64,000 bases of DNA from Rosellinia necatrix (taxonomy: Eukaryota > Ascomycota > Sordariomycetes > Xylariales > Xylariaceae): the NCBI GenBank assembly GCA_021209875.1, contig JAGYVD010000009.1, forward strand, positions 2,356,001 through 2,420,000. Direction: 5' to 3'. This document shows, one piece after another, positions 23,101 to 35,600 of the stretch (within the stretch, counting starts at the first letter, position 1; the number at the start of each line of letters is the position of its first letter). The translations under genes were made by a program, and so were the position numbers. Below the pieces are notes generated by a model. The model ran no database searches, was not told the DNA's origin, and saw nothing but the letters and a program-made list of their open reading frames with translations.

Positions 23101-26100
23101 TTTATATAATAAAAAATAGCTGGTATATAAGCTAAATTATTTAGTTTATAACGTTTAATAACTTTTTAATATATTAATTATAAGCTATAAAAATTGTTTA
23201 AGCTTTTTAATTATAAATTATTTTAATTTTTAAAAATTATTTAATATTGCTTTATTTTTAAGTTTATATATTTTTTAATATTTTATATAATTTTTATTTT
23301 TAGTTTTATAATTTTTATAATAAAGCATTAAAAATTGTTTATATAAAAATTATAAATATAGATTAATTTTAATATAAAATAAATAAAGCTTTTTAAAAAG
23401 TAATTATTTTAGCATTTTAAATATTAATAAAAACTTTTATATTAAAAAACAAAGAATTTTTAAATTATATAACATTTTATTTAATAATATTGTTTTATTT
23501 AATTATAAAAAGCTTTTAAAAAATAATATGTTATTAGCGTTTTTTAGTTTATAAAATATTTAAAAATATAAAATTATATTAAATTAAAGCATTTTTAAAT
23601 TAAAATATACTATTAAAACTATTATAAACTTAAAATCTTTATAATAAATATTACTGCATAAATTATTTATAATATATTTTTAGCTAAAAATTATTTTATA
23701 TTATAATATATGATTTATATTATTTAATATATTTTTTTGTTAAACTTATATTAAAATATTTATTTAAGCAATAATAAAAATTTTAAAACTTTATTTAGTT
23801 TTATTATTTTAACTATTTTTTTTTTTAAACGATTTTATTTTTACGTAAATATTAGCATAAAACTGCTTGTTTATTAAATAATTTTAAAAATCTTTTAGTT
23901 TTTTAGTAGCAGTTTTAATAAATCGTTTATATATATACGCTTTTTTAGCCTAGCATTTAGTTTTTTTGCTTTATTTTAGTTTATTATAGCCGCAAATATT
24001 ATATGCAGTATTTTATACTTTTTATTTTTTTATAAAATGTTTGTTTTAATTAAATAAATAGGTTTTTATAAAGTTGGACTAATTTTAATTATTTAAAACT
24101 TTAATAATATTATTTAAATAAATTATTATAATAAATATAAACGTATTATTATTTTTTTTAATATTAAATTAAAAGTTTTAACTTTTAATTTTTTAGCTTA
24201 AGCAAAAAGCCGCTAAAAATACTTTATATGTACGTATACGTCTTATTAATTTGTTTAATCGATTAATTAATTAATAAGCCGTTTATATTTCAGCGATCGG
24301 TATTTTAAAGCTATTTTGCAGTATTTAATTATTTTAGTTTTAAAAAGCGACTTTTTAAGCTTTTTTTTAAAGCTAATCAGTTTTACGTTAAATAAAAAGC
24401 TTTATTTTGTTTTATATAATTATTTTATTTTTTATGCTTAAGCTTAAAAGCTTTTTCTAGCTTATAGTTTATTTTTTTAACCCCGATTTTTAGTTATTTT
24501 TTAGTTTAAAAATATTTTACAAAATTATAAGTTTATATAGTTAAATATTATAAGCGCTGCTTTTAATAATATATTTTTTAGCTGTTTTTATTTTTAACTT
24601 TTGTTTTATTAATTAATTTTTTTAAAGTTTATTAATTAAATTAAAAATATTTTTATAAAAAGCAGAAATAATAAAAGTATTTTTAAGTTTATATATAGCT
24701 ATAAGTTTAATATTTTATATATTTAATATAATAAAAGATTTAAAAGCTTAGATTTAATTTTAATAATCTGTTTAATAAAAACTTTATTTATTTTAATCGT
24801 TAGTTTTTTTGCTTTTTTAATAAAAATTTTTTTTAAATTTAACGTTTTATATAATAATTATTTTATTTAATTAAAAATTTACACGCGGTATAAATTATAA
24901 ACTTAATAGCTTATAAAATATTTTATATAAACGTAAACTTTAGTTTTATATTTTTATTAATTATATTTAACAAGCTTATTAATTTTTATTAAATAAGTTT
25001 TATATTTATATATATATATCCTGCTTTAATTAAAACATAAATCGTTTATTAGCTTTTTAACGCGCTTTAAAATATATTAACAGAATAAATGCTTAAACTA
25101 GTTTTTTAAAACGTAATAAAACGCGTAATAGTTTTTTGCAGCAGAAAAGCTTTTATTATATAATTAAACTATTATTTTAACAGCTTTTAATTAAAGCTTT
25201 TTTAAAAGTTTTGTTTTTTTAGCATTTTAATAGCTTAATTAATAATTTTTTAGCTAGCGCGTTTTAACGCGCTGTTTAATTAAAAACTTTAATAAATATT
25301 AGTTTATTTTTAATTTTTAATATTTAATTTAACGTTTATATTTTATTAAACTTTTAATAATAATTATTTTTTTATTATTACTTTGGATTTTATATATTAA
25401 AAGTTTAAATTATTTTATTATTTAACGTTTAAACTTTATAATTAAATTAGTAATTATTTTTTAGCTTTAATTAAAAAATATATATATAAATTATACCGCT
25501 GTATTTTTATTTAATAATAAATATTTAGCTTAATTTATTATATTTTTAAAAATAATTAAATAGATTTTAGTAAATACGTTAGAACAGGCAGGCTATGTAT
25601 TATTTTAAGCGTTTTTTATTAATTTTTTTTTAACGTATATTTTAGCACAGCTTTTATATTTAATTTATAAAATCTTTTAAATTTTTATATTTTTTATTTT
25701 ATATATAAGCGCTTATAAAGCATTTTATTTTAAATAACTTAATTTTAAGTGCTATAGATTTTAAAAATTTAATTTTAGCTTTAAAAAGGTTTTTATAAAA
25801 TAGTATAAACGTTTAAAAATTTTAAATATAGTTATAACGTTTAAACTTGTAGCGCTTGTTTAAATAAAATTTAAAAAATTATATAAATTAATTATTAATA
25901 CGTTGTTTAAATAAATAAAAATAAGCTTATATTTAAAAAAACTAAGTTATATTATTTAAATAAATTAGCAATAATTATATTATTTTTATATTTTTATATT
26001 TTAATATATAATTAATTTTATAATACTAGTTTTTTTTGCTTAAACAAGCTTTTAATATAATATTTATATAAAATCTTTTAATTAAAGCTATATTTTTAAA

Positions 26101-27046
26101 ACTATATTTATAGACTGCTTTTTTTAAATATATTAAATATTTTATGTATAATTTTTATGCTTTTTTTAAAATTAGAAATTTTATAATCCCTGCTTAAACT
26201 GTTTTTTATTATAAATAATTATAAATAAATTAAGTTTTAAAACGATTTACTGTTTATTAAATATAAAATATTATAATTATTAATTAATATATTATTAAAA
26301 ATATATAACGTTTAAACTTTAAAATAATAAATATTTTAGTAGTATAAGCGGTGCTTTTAAAAAAAAAATTAATTATTATAAAATTTATTTTAAAATTAAA
26401 CTATTTATTAAACTAGTTTTTGCTGCCGCTAGTTTTATTATTAAGCTTTTTTAAAATATAAGTTATTTAAGCACTTTTAGCTTTAGCTATTAATAGCTTA
26501 TTTAAATAATTTTTAATATATAATTTTTAACGTGTTTTAATTTAATTAATTATTTTTTTAAATAAATTATTTATTTTTAATTAGTTTTGCTTATAACAGC
26601 TAGTTAAAAATCATATATTTTTTAAGCTTTATTTATAAGTATTATTAACGTTAAGCTTGTATAAATATTATTATTTATTAGTTAATTTATTTATATAATT
26701 ATTTTAATTTTTATAGAATAATTTATTTAGTTTTCTGCTAAACTAATTTTTTATATTTAATTGTTTAATATAATAAAATCGGTGTTAATTTTTAAGTTTT
26801 ATATTATATTAAATATTAAAACTTTTAAAAACTTTTATATTTATTAAATAATATAAATTTTTTTTATAATTTTTTTCATTATATTAATAAGTTTAGCACT
26901 AGTTTAATTTAAAGCTAGTTTTTTATAAAAAGCTTTTAAAAAAGTTTTAGTTATAAGCATTTTTTAAACTTTAAAAAAATTATAAACAATAATTTATAAA
27001 TAAGCTGTTTATTATTTTTTATACTACTTGCTAGTTTTAATATTTT

Positions 27047-27302
27047 TGTTAGAGTAGGCAAGGGGTGCCAGGCTTGGCACCACCAGTTGCCCCACTGTAA
27101 GATTAGATAAGGTGGCCCAGGCCACCTGGGCTAGCCCACTTGGGCTAGGCCCACCCACTTACCTGTACTAGTAAATAGAATTCTAAGACTGCACTTAAAA
27201 TTCCACCATTTTTATTACAACTTATATATAACACTATAAACTAGACCAGCATACAGTAAAATACAGCTATTTACAGCTTTATACCTTTAACCAGATATAT
27301 TA
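27047..27302 (+). repeat. LTR3 left copy
   Basis: 256 bp, with GGTGCCAGGCTTGGCACC (a short inverted repeat) and GGTGGCCCAGGCCACC near the start. It has about 25 bp more than the right copy, in the GGGCTAGCCCACTTGGGCTA stretch. Confidence 0.87.
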
Positions 27303-27611
27303 AATTAATACCTCTGTAACGATCAGACTAAAAATATCTCCTTAAGCAGCTTTTGCAAACTATTTATTTAAGTCTTGCGGTTAAAAACGGCTTTTTTGCC
27401 CTGCGGCAGTTTATATTACGCGGCCAAATATAAAAGAACTAATAAAATTAGCTGCAAATTACGCTATCCTACCAACTAGTTAAATCCTTAACTAACTAAC
27501 TAACTAATTAAAGCTTTAAATTTATTAATTCTAGCCAGTCTTACTAATTTTATCGTTTTTAGCGTTTTTAGCCAGATCTGTTAATTCTAGCTAATTTAAC
27601 CAAACTACCGA

Positions 27612-27739
27612 TTCTACCGACCTTAGCCCTAGCCGACCTAGCCTATTCTAGCTTAGCCTACCTAGCCGACCAAGCCAACTTAGCCTAACCTAGCCTAGCC
27701 TAGCCTAGCCGGCCAGCCAGCCGGCCAGCCAAGCCAAGT
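27612..27739. repeat. TAGCC-type pentanucleotide minisatellite
   Basis: Irregular run of CTAGC/TAGCC units turning into GGCCAGCCA units. It is a GC-rich island in an AT-rich block, internal to the LTR3 element. Confidence 0.75.
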
Positions 27740-29327
27740 TATAGCTTTTACTAGTTATTAAATAAAAACTGTTTTAATAAATAATATATAAAAAAATATA
27801 AATATGCTATAAAAACGCGTTAACAGCTTAAACAAAAAATATAACAAGTTAGCTGTAAATATTATTAAATTAAAAATATTTTATATTAAGTTATAAGCTA
27901 TAACTAAGTTTTTTAACTTAAAAATAAATGTTTTAAATATAAAACTAAGCTTTTTAAAATTAAAAATAAGCTTTATAAATAACTGCTTAAACTTATTAAT
28001 TAATTATATATAAAATAATAGTAGCTTTAAAAACTAAACAAACAATTAAACTAAAACAGCTTAAGCTAACAAGTTTAAAACTAACAACTTTACTAAAGCT
28101 AATAATAATACTAGCTTAAAAATTCCACCTGTAAGGCCTCCAGCTATTAAAAATATTAATGTTAGCTTTTTTTTTGCAAATACTGCAGCTTTAGTTAATC
28201 TAGCTATATATTATAAACTAGTTATATATTTAATTATTAATACGGCTATATATTTTATTTATAATCTAGCTAATTTAGTTAATTAAATGTTTAATTATTT
28301 TAATAATCCAGCCTATTAAGCCAGTCATTTTAATCTAGCTAATTAAACTAGCTAATTTAACCTAGTTAACCAGACTAGTTAGACCGATCTAACTAATTAA
28401 AGCTTTAAATATATAGCTTGTTTAAAAGCTTTAAATATAAGCTATTTTAACCTTAGTTATCCCGACCCAGCAGATATTAAAATAATAACTGCCGGAAATA
28501 ATATTATTTATATAAATATTTAGTTGTTTATAAACAAACTGCAGGCTTTAATCGAAAAGCAATACTTTTTTAACTAAATTTTTAGCTAAATCGATCGTTT
28601 ATTACGTAGCTAAGCTTTAAAATAATAAAACAGCAAATTATTAGCTAATTAACAGCATATTTTACGTAAAGCCAGCTTAAATAAAATTATCGCGGCTTTA
28701 AAAAACTGTTTTAAAATATAGTCTAAATATGCCACGCGTTTATTTATAACTAACAACCTGTTTTTATATAATATAGCTAAAAACAAGCACGTAATGCTTT
28801 AATTTATATAATATAAATTATAGTATATATAAGCTAATAAAACTTTAAAAAAAAACAATTCTAATTAGCTAAAAGTTATAATAACTATTTAAAACTAATA
28901 AAAAAAGCTTATTTTTAATTATATAAAAAAGCTAAAAACTAAAAAAACCTTAAAAAGCTATATAAAAAAAATTAAACAAGCCTGTAATAGCTTTAAACAA
29001 AAAGCTAAACGTTTTTATAGCTTTAGCTTTAGCCCTATTAAACAAAAATACTAACAACAACTATATAAACAAAATAACTTCTAAAATATTAAAAGCTCTA
29101 ACTACTTTAATAAAACTAATAGTTTTATTAGTTTTAATACGCGTAGCTAAAACTGCAGAAAAACTAAAAGCGGCCGGAACCGCAACTAAAACAGCAGCTG
29201 CAGCTAAACCAGCAAAATTCCCGATTAAAAAAATAATTAACTAGCATGCTAACCAAATAACGGCTTGTTTTTATTACGTTTTTATATAAATTAACATTTA
29301 AAAAAACTTAAAGCTAAATTAAAGCTT

Positions 29328-29385
29328 TAAAACTAAATAAAAAGCTTAAAACTAAATAAAAAGCTTAAAACTAAATAAAAAGCTT
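29328..29385. repeat. Three 19-bp direct repeats
   Basis: Unit TAAAACTAAATAAAAAGCT repeated three times head to tail, close to the right LTR3. Confidence 0.75.
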
Positions 29386-29478
29386 AGATTAAACTAATAA
29401 AATTTTAAAGAATTAATTAGCCAGCCGTTGCTAAATAGTTGCTAAAAACAGCAACTGCTTTTTAAATGCCCGGCATTT

Positions 29479-29709
29479 TGTTAGAGTAGGCAAAAGGTGC
29501 CAGGCTTAGCACCACTAGTTGCCCTACTATAAGATTAGATAAAGTGGCCCAGGCCACAGCCTAGGCCCACTGTACTAGTAGGTGGAATTCTAGGACTGCA
29601 CCTAGAATTCCACCATTTTCATCACAACCTACATACAACACCACAAACTAGACCAGCATACAGCAAAATACAGCTATTTACAGCTTCATACCCCTGACCA
29701 GATTTATCA
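29479..29709 (+). repeat. LTR3 right copy
   Basis: 231 bp direct copy of 27047-27302, with a deletion in the GGGCTAGCCC-type repeat, and in its second half less A/T-shifted than the left copy. Confidence 0.87.
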
Positions 29710-30381
29710 ATTTTTTTGTTTAGCACGTTTAAAAATTTAAGCGTATTTTTTTTTAAATTATTATTTAAGCTTATAAAACTAAAAAAGCTAGTTAGTTATA
29801 AAAAATAATAATAATTATTTAAATCGTTTATTTCTTGTTTTTATTTATTATAGCCGCAACTTTTATATATTTAATTTTAATAGTTTTTTTTATTTATTTA
29901 CGCAGTGCTAAATATTTAATAAACTTAGTTAAGCTTATATTATATAATATTATAACTTTTATTATTTTTAAAATATTTAAAATTAATTTATTAAATTATA
30001 GGCTTAAAATTTTTATTTTTATATGTTTTTTAAGTTTAGCAATAATTTAATTTTTATTAAAAATATTAGTTTAATATTAAAAAATAAATTATTTCTGCTG
30101 CGTTTAAATTTACAATATTTTAAAAATTTTTATTTTTAATATAAATTTTAAACTTTTTAAACTAGCAAAATTAGTCTGCTAAACCGTTTAAAATAACAGG
30201 CTTAACATAGTTAGTTGCTATAATAAAAATAAATTGCTAAGTTTTAACGATTAAATTAAATAATTGTTTTAAATATAAAATAAATAAAAATAAAATAATA
30301 TTTTTAAATTAATAAGCTTTAAAGTAAAAATCGTTTTTATAATAAAAAACACCAGCTCAACTAATAAACCGGGCTTATAAC

Positions 30382-30702
30382 TGTTGCAAAAAAATAAATA
30401 AATCGTATAAAAATAATAAAATTAAAGCTAAGCGATTAATACAAGCAAATCAATTTAAGCTTATAATAATAATCTATTTAATTAAGTTATATTATATAAA
30501 AATAATCGGATTAGCCAGCTTATATATGCAGCCTAGAAAAGATCATATTTTTTCTGCCTTATAATTAGTCTGTTTAAATAGGTCGGGCTTATATAAGCCC
30601 GACCGCTTACCCTAACAGCCACTAACTTAGCCACAGGGCTTACTGCGGCACTTGGGCTGCGATCACCAGCCTTCTGCCAAGGCTATCCACTTCATCGTGA
30701 CA
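30382..30702 (-). repeat. LTR2 copy at right end, partly unmutated
   Basis: 321 bp. The last 120 bp are nearly intact (GCCACAGGGCTTACTGCGGC, CCAAGGCTATCCACTTCATC) whereas the matching part of 19857-20175 is A/T. It carries a perfect 24-bp palindrome at 30581-30604. Confidence 0.88.
30581..30604. promoter_or_regulatory. 24-bp perfect palindrome with central TATA in LTR2
   Basis: Each half reads GGTCGGGCTTAT, giving a central TTATATAA. The copy at about 20055-20078 differs only at a few outer positions. It could be the retroelement's core promoter or a dimeric factor site; function is inferred only. Confidence 0.5.
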
Positions 30703-32298
30703 TATATAATGTTATATAATATTTATTAAAGCTTATTAAACAATAAGCAAAATTAAATAAATATATAAACTACTTTGCTATATATATAATATATTAAAAA
30801 ATAAAAATTAAATATTATATAAAACAGAAATTAATCTTATAAATAATAATTAAAGCTTTAAATAATACTGCAAATCTAAATAGACTAATATTTACCCTGT
30901 TAATATTTAAAGCATACTTTAAAATTAACCAAAATTTACCTTTTTTATTAAATATTGTATAAAAAACAGAAGCAATAAAAAAAGCTATAAAAATATTACA
31001 TAAAAAACGGACTAAAGTTAAAATCAACTATGCAATTAATAAACGCAATAGCTTAATTATATATAATATATTTTTACTACTTTTAAAAAGCGAAGTTTTA
31101 ATATAAAAAAAAAAAAAAGTTAGCAAAAGCTATATAAAATCTAATTAATTAAAAAATCTAATATAGTTGTTAATTTAATTAATAGCCTGATATAATTTTA
31201 ATATATTTAAATTAAACTATATTATTATATAATAAATAAATAATAAACTAATAAACAAAAAATATTTTAAACTGTTTAAACATTTATTATATAAAAACAT
31301 AATAAACTAAAAAAAAACGCTATTATAAATGCTAATATATAAGCTATATTTATATAAAAGCTAAACAATATTTTTATAACAGCAAAAAAACAGCAGGCGT
31401 ACGTTTTAGCAGTAAAGCTCCAAAAAAACAATATAATTATTATATTAAAAATATTATTTAAAAAATTAAACATAACTAAAATTAATAACTTTGTTGCACA
31501 AAAAATATTTCAATTTATTAAATATATTAAATCTAAGCATAATAAAGCTTAAATCTTTAAGTCCAAACTTATATAAAAAATAAAAAAAAAAACAACCTGA
31601 CTATACAAAAAATTAAAACTTGTTATATAAAAATATAATAACGCTAAAAAAAAAAAATAATACTTATATAATCTTTAATTATTTAATAAATAAACTAAAA
31701 ACTGCTGCTAGCACTTAAACTTTTATTAATTTATAACTATAATATTTTAAATAAACTTTAAAATATTACGTAAATATATATATAATTAAAAACAAACTAG
31801 CAAAAAAATCTTTATATAACTACTTAGTAAATTTAAACTAAAATATTTTAAAAAATAATTTTAAAATTATATAACCGCTATATAAACTTATAAAGTTAAA
31901 GCTATATTAGTTTAAAATTTACTACTAGTACTACTAAAAACAATTAAACATATTTATATTTATATATAACTTATATTTATTATATATAACAGAACAACTA
32001 AAAAACTTTAGTATTACTGGCCTATAAATAAACAATATATTTAGCTTTATTATATTAAACTTTTTAAAAAAAAAAAACATAAGCTAAAACAAGCTAATTT
32101 TTACATAAAACTAAAAAAAATATTTCGACTAAAACATTTAATTAAATTTAATAACGGTTAAATTATATTATTATATAAAAAAAACATAATTTTAATATAA
32201 AAAAAATAAAATAAATAATTAGCCCAGGTTAACTTCTATATAATAAAAACTGTTTAAAACTATGTTTTATAACAGGCTAAAAAAACTTATATTAGTAG

Positions 32299-32610
32299 TG
32301 TTGGAACTATGGCAATTAGTTATAGTTACTCACAGCTGTTATATATGCATATATTTTATATAAGCATATGGCGTATATATCACGTATATACATACAGCGT
32401 ATATATTTTATACATAAAACAAGCTATATTATTGCTATTATTTCAGTAGGTTGTACGTTAACAGAATTTTTATATAAAACTTAAAATAATGTTATATATA
32501 ATAATTATTTAAATAAAATAATTAAATATAATAAATATTATATAATAAAAATTATATTTTGTTTTATATATAAACAATATATATATTATATATATAAAGC
32601 TTATTTAATA
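32299..32610 (+). repeat. LTR1b (left LTR of inner element)
   Basis: 312 bp, starts TGTTGGAACTATGGC. Closely matches LTR1a, with moderate A/T drift. Confidence 0.88.
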
Positions 32611-35600
32611 TTAATCAATAGTTGTAAAACGTAATTATAAATTAACAAAAGTAAAAATAAAGCACGCCTAAAGTTTAATAAATTTAAACAAGTTTTTATA
32701 TTATATTTTAAAAATTTTATTTTATATAAACAAGTTATTTTTATATAATAAAAGCTTAAAAAAATTAATTTTAAATATTTATATTTTTATATGCTTTATT
32801 ATATTTTAAAATTATAATATAAAATTAAATATTAAAAATAATAATATATAATTATATAAAACTATTTATTATATAAAAACTAAACAATATATAAATAAAC
32901 TTTTAAAAACTTGTTTATTAACTTATTATTAAAACTTGTTTATTTATTTTTAACGTATTTTTATAATAATTTTAAAATAATCGTATAATAAAAAAACTTT
33001 TTATTACACGCGATAATATTAAATAATATAATAAAATCGTAATAAATTATAAAATTAATAAATATATTATATAAAATGCTGTTAATATATAATATTAAAA
33101 ATAAAAGCCTGATATTATAACTATAATTTTAATTATATTTAATATATAAACAGCTTATTATATTTTAAAATATAAATATTTAAATATAACCGGCCAGCTA
33201 TTATAAAATTATACGTTAAAAACTTTAAACTATAAATATATAAAATATAAAACTAATTTTATAAGCTGATTTAATAAAAGCTGTTTAATATATTAAATAA
33301 AAAAACATATAATTTAATAGCAATAATAGTTTTATATAAATAGTTAAGCTTATATAAATTATATAAAAACAATATATATTAAATAAACTAGAACGTTTTT
33401 TGTTTATATTTATATTAATATTTATATAAACATTTAATTTATTTATTTTAAGCTTATAGTTTTATATAAATATAAATAATATAAATATTTTATAGGTTAA
33501 AATATTTTTAATATATTATAATTAAAACTAATGCTTAATATATATTTTAAACTTTAAAAAAAATTAATAAATTATTTATATAATTAATAATTAAATATAA
33601 ATATATTTTTAATTTAATAAACAAATATATAATATTTATAAAATATAAACTAAACTTTTAATTAATTTATAAATACTTTATTATATATTATTTTTATAAA
33701 CTTTTAAATAATTATTATATATATATATAACGCTTAATTTAACTATAATAAACATGTTTTTTAACCTATTTTTTTAAAATATATAAAACAGAAATATACT
33801 TTTAATAAATATATTATTTTTAAAAACATAAAAAAAAAAAAAACTATTCTAGCAAACTATATAATTTATTATATAATAAAGCACAGCTGTTTATTAGCTT
33901 ATATTAATAACTTAAAATAATAAAAATTAATATTACGCTATATTTTTAACTATATTAAAAAGTCCAGCTAAAAATTTTTATATATATAATATTAAACCAG
34001 ATAAAACTTAAAATAAAATTTATTATATAATAAACATTTATTTTAATATAAATATAAACTATAGCTAATATTAAGCTAATTAAATTAATATTATTTTTAT
34101 ATAAATAAAATAAAACAACTTAAATTTAGCTATATATAAAATATTAAATTTAATAATTATTAAACTAGCAAAAATATAGCAAGCTTTAAAAATAAATTAT
34201 TAAAATAAAATCTAGCTAAATATAATTATTATATAAACATATTAAAATATATTAAAATTAACAACAGCTTTTATATTTTAAAACTTATATATAAAAGCTT
34301 TTTGCTAATTTAAAAGCATGTTTATAAATTATAAATAAAAATAAAATAAAACATTTTATATAAAAACAGATAATATTTATTTTACCGACTAAAAATATAA
34401 TTAAAGCAATTATATAAAAGCTTTTTAATTTAAAAATATATATAAATTTTAAACTAATTTAATATATAATAAAACTTTTATAATTTAAAAATAGTTTAAT
34501 TATAGCGCTTATATAAATAAAAATATTTTATATATAAAAAACGGGCTGCTAATTAATAAATTATATATTTTAAAAAAAGCTTATATAAAAATATATATTT
34601 TAACTTATATAAAATAATTTTTAATTATTTTTATTATTTAATAATTTTTAGCATATTTTATAAAATATAAAAATATTTTAAACTAAATTTAAATAATAAT
34701 AAAAAAAATTAATAATAAATAAAATATATAATAAACTTAGTTTTTAATAAATAATATATTTATATATTATATAATAAAAAAACATTTAAAATTAAAAACA
34801 AATGTTCTGTTTAATTAATTTATATTAAAGAATTAATATTATATAAAATATTAAAACAAACTATAAAATATAAATGTTTTTAATTATTTAATAATAAATA
34901 AAATATAATTAAAAACATATGTTTAAATAAACTTTTATATATAAGCTAAATAAATAAAAAACTATTTTTATATAATTTAAAAGCAGAGAAATTATTATAT
35001 TAATTAAAACAATTAAAATAAAAACGCTTTTAATATAATAATATATTATATTTTAAATATTTTAATATTATTTTTATTTTTTTAAAAACGTAAACTGTTT
35101 ATAAGCTTATTTTAATAATATAAAAACGTTATTATATAATAAAATAAAAAACTATATTTATTATACGTAAATAAAAATATTTATTTTTTAATATAAGCTT
35201 TTAAAAAGCTAGAACATATTTTATTAAAATAAAACTAAAACGTTTATATTGCCGCTTTAAACATTTTTATATAAAAAACTATATAAGCTGTTAAATTATA
35301 TAAAACATAATATAAACTATTTAATTTTAAAAAATCTAAAAGTTCTATTATTACTGCTAGTTATATAACTAAACATTAAAACGTTTTAAGTTTTTAATTA
35401 AAAATAATTATAATTTTAATTATAAAGTTATAATTAATATTATATAAATAAACAATAAACAAATATTTTATATTATTAATGCTGCAATATTATTTTAAGC
35501 TGTAATATTTTTAAAATTTATATTTATATACAACGTTTAAAAATATTATATAAATATTAAATTAATATATATTAAAACTTTCCGATTATATTATATATAA

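Larger units (their letters stand above)
27047..29709 (+). mobile_element. LTR3 retroelement (E3), 2.66 kb, non-autonomous
   Basis: Terminal repeats 27047-27302 (256 bp) and 29479-29709 (231 bp) start TGTTAGAGTAGGCA and end ATCA or ATTA, with TSD atttt (27042-27046, 29710-29714). The 2.2-kb interior is too short for gag-pol and shows no intact ORF, so it is probably a non-autonomous element. The interior holds a TAGCC-rich minisatellite and a 19-bp triple repeat. Both LTRs keep much G and C. Confidence 0.85.
19857..30702 (-). mobile_element. LTR2 retroelement (E2), 10.8 kb with nested LTR3
   Basis: LTRs at 19857-20175 (319 bp) and 30382-30702 (321 bp) start TGT(C/T)GC and end CGT(A/G)ACA. 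TSD tatat lies at 19852-19856 and 30703-30707. The unoccupied site is preserved in the inner LTR1 copy near 35650, where ttaatatataatatta reads through. Without the LTR3 insertion it is about 8.2 kb. The plus strand is T-rich across 20200-27000, and GCT repeats at about 20785-20830 would be Ala (GCA) runs on the other strand, so I infer minus-strand coding. No intact ORF or domain is readable. Confidence 0.85.

Noticed and set aside
29835..31473. Small hydrophobic ORFs of 65-71 codons (29835, 30815, 31276, also 35763)
   Set aside because: Phe/Ile/Leu-rich frames arise by chance in A/T-saturated DNA; these lie inside mutated retroelements.
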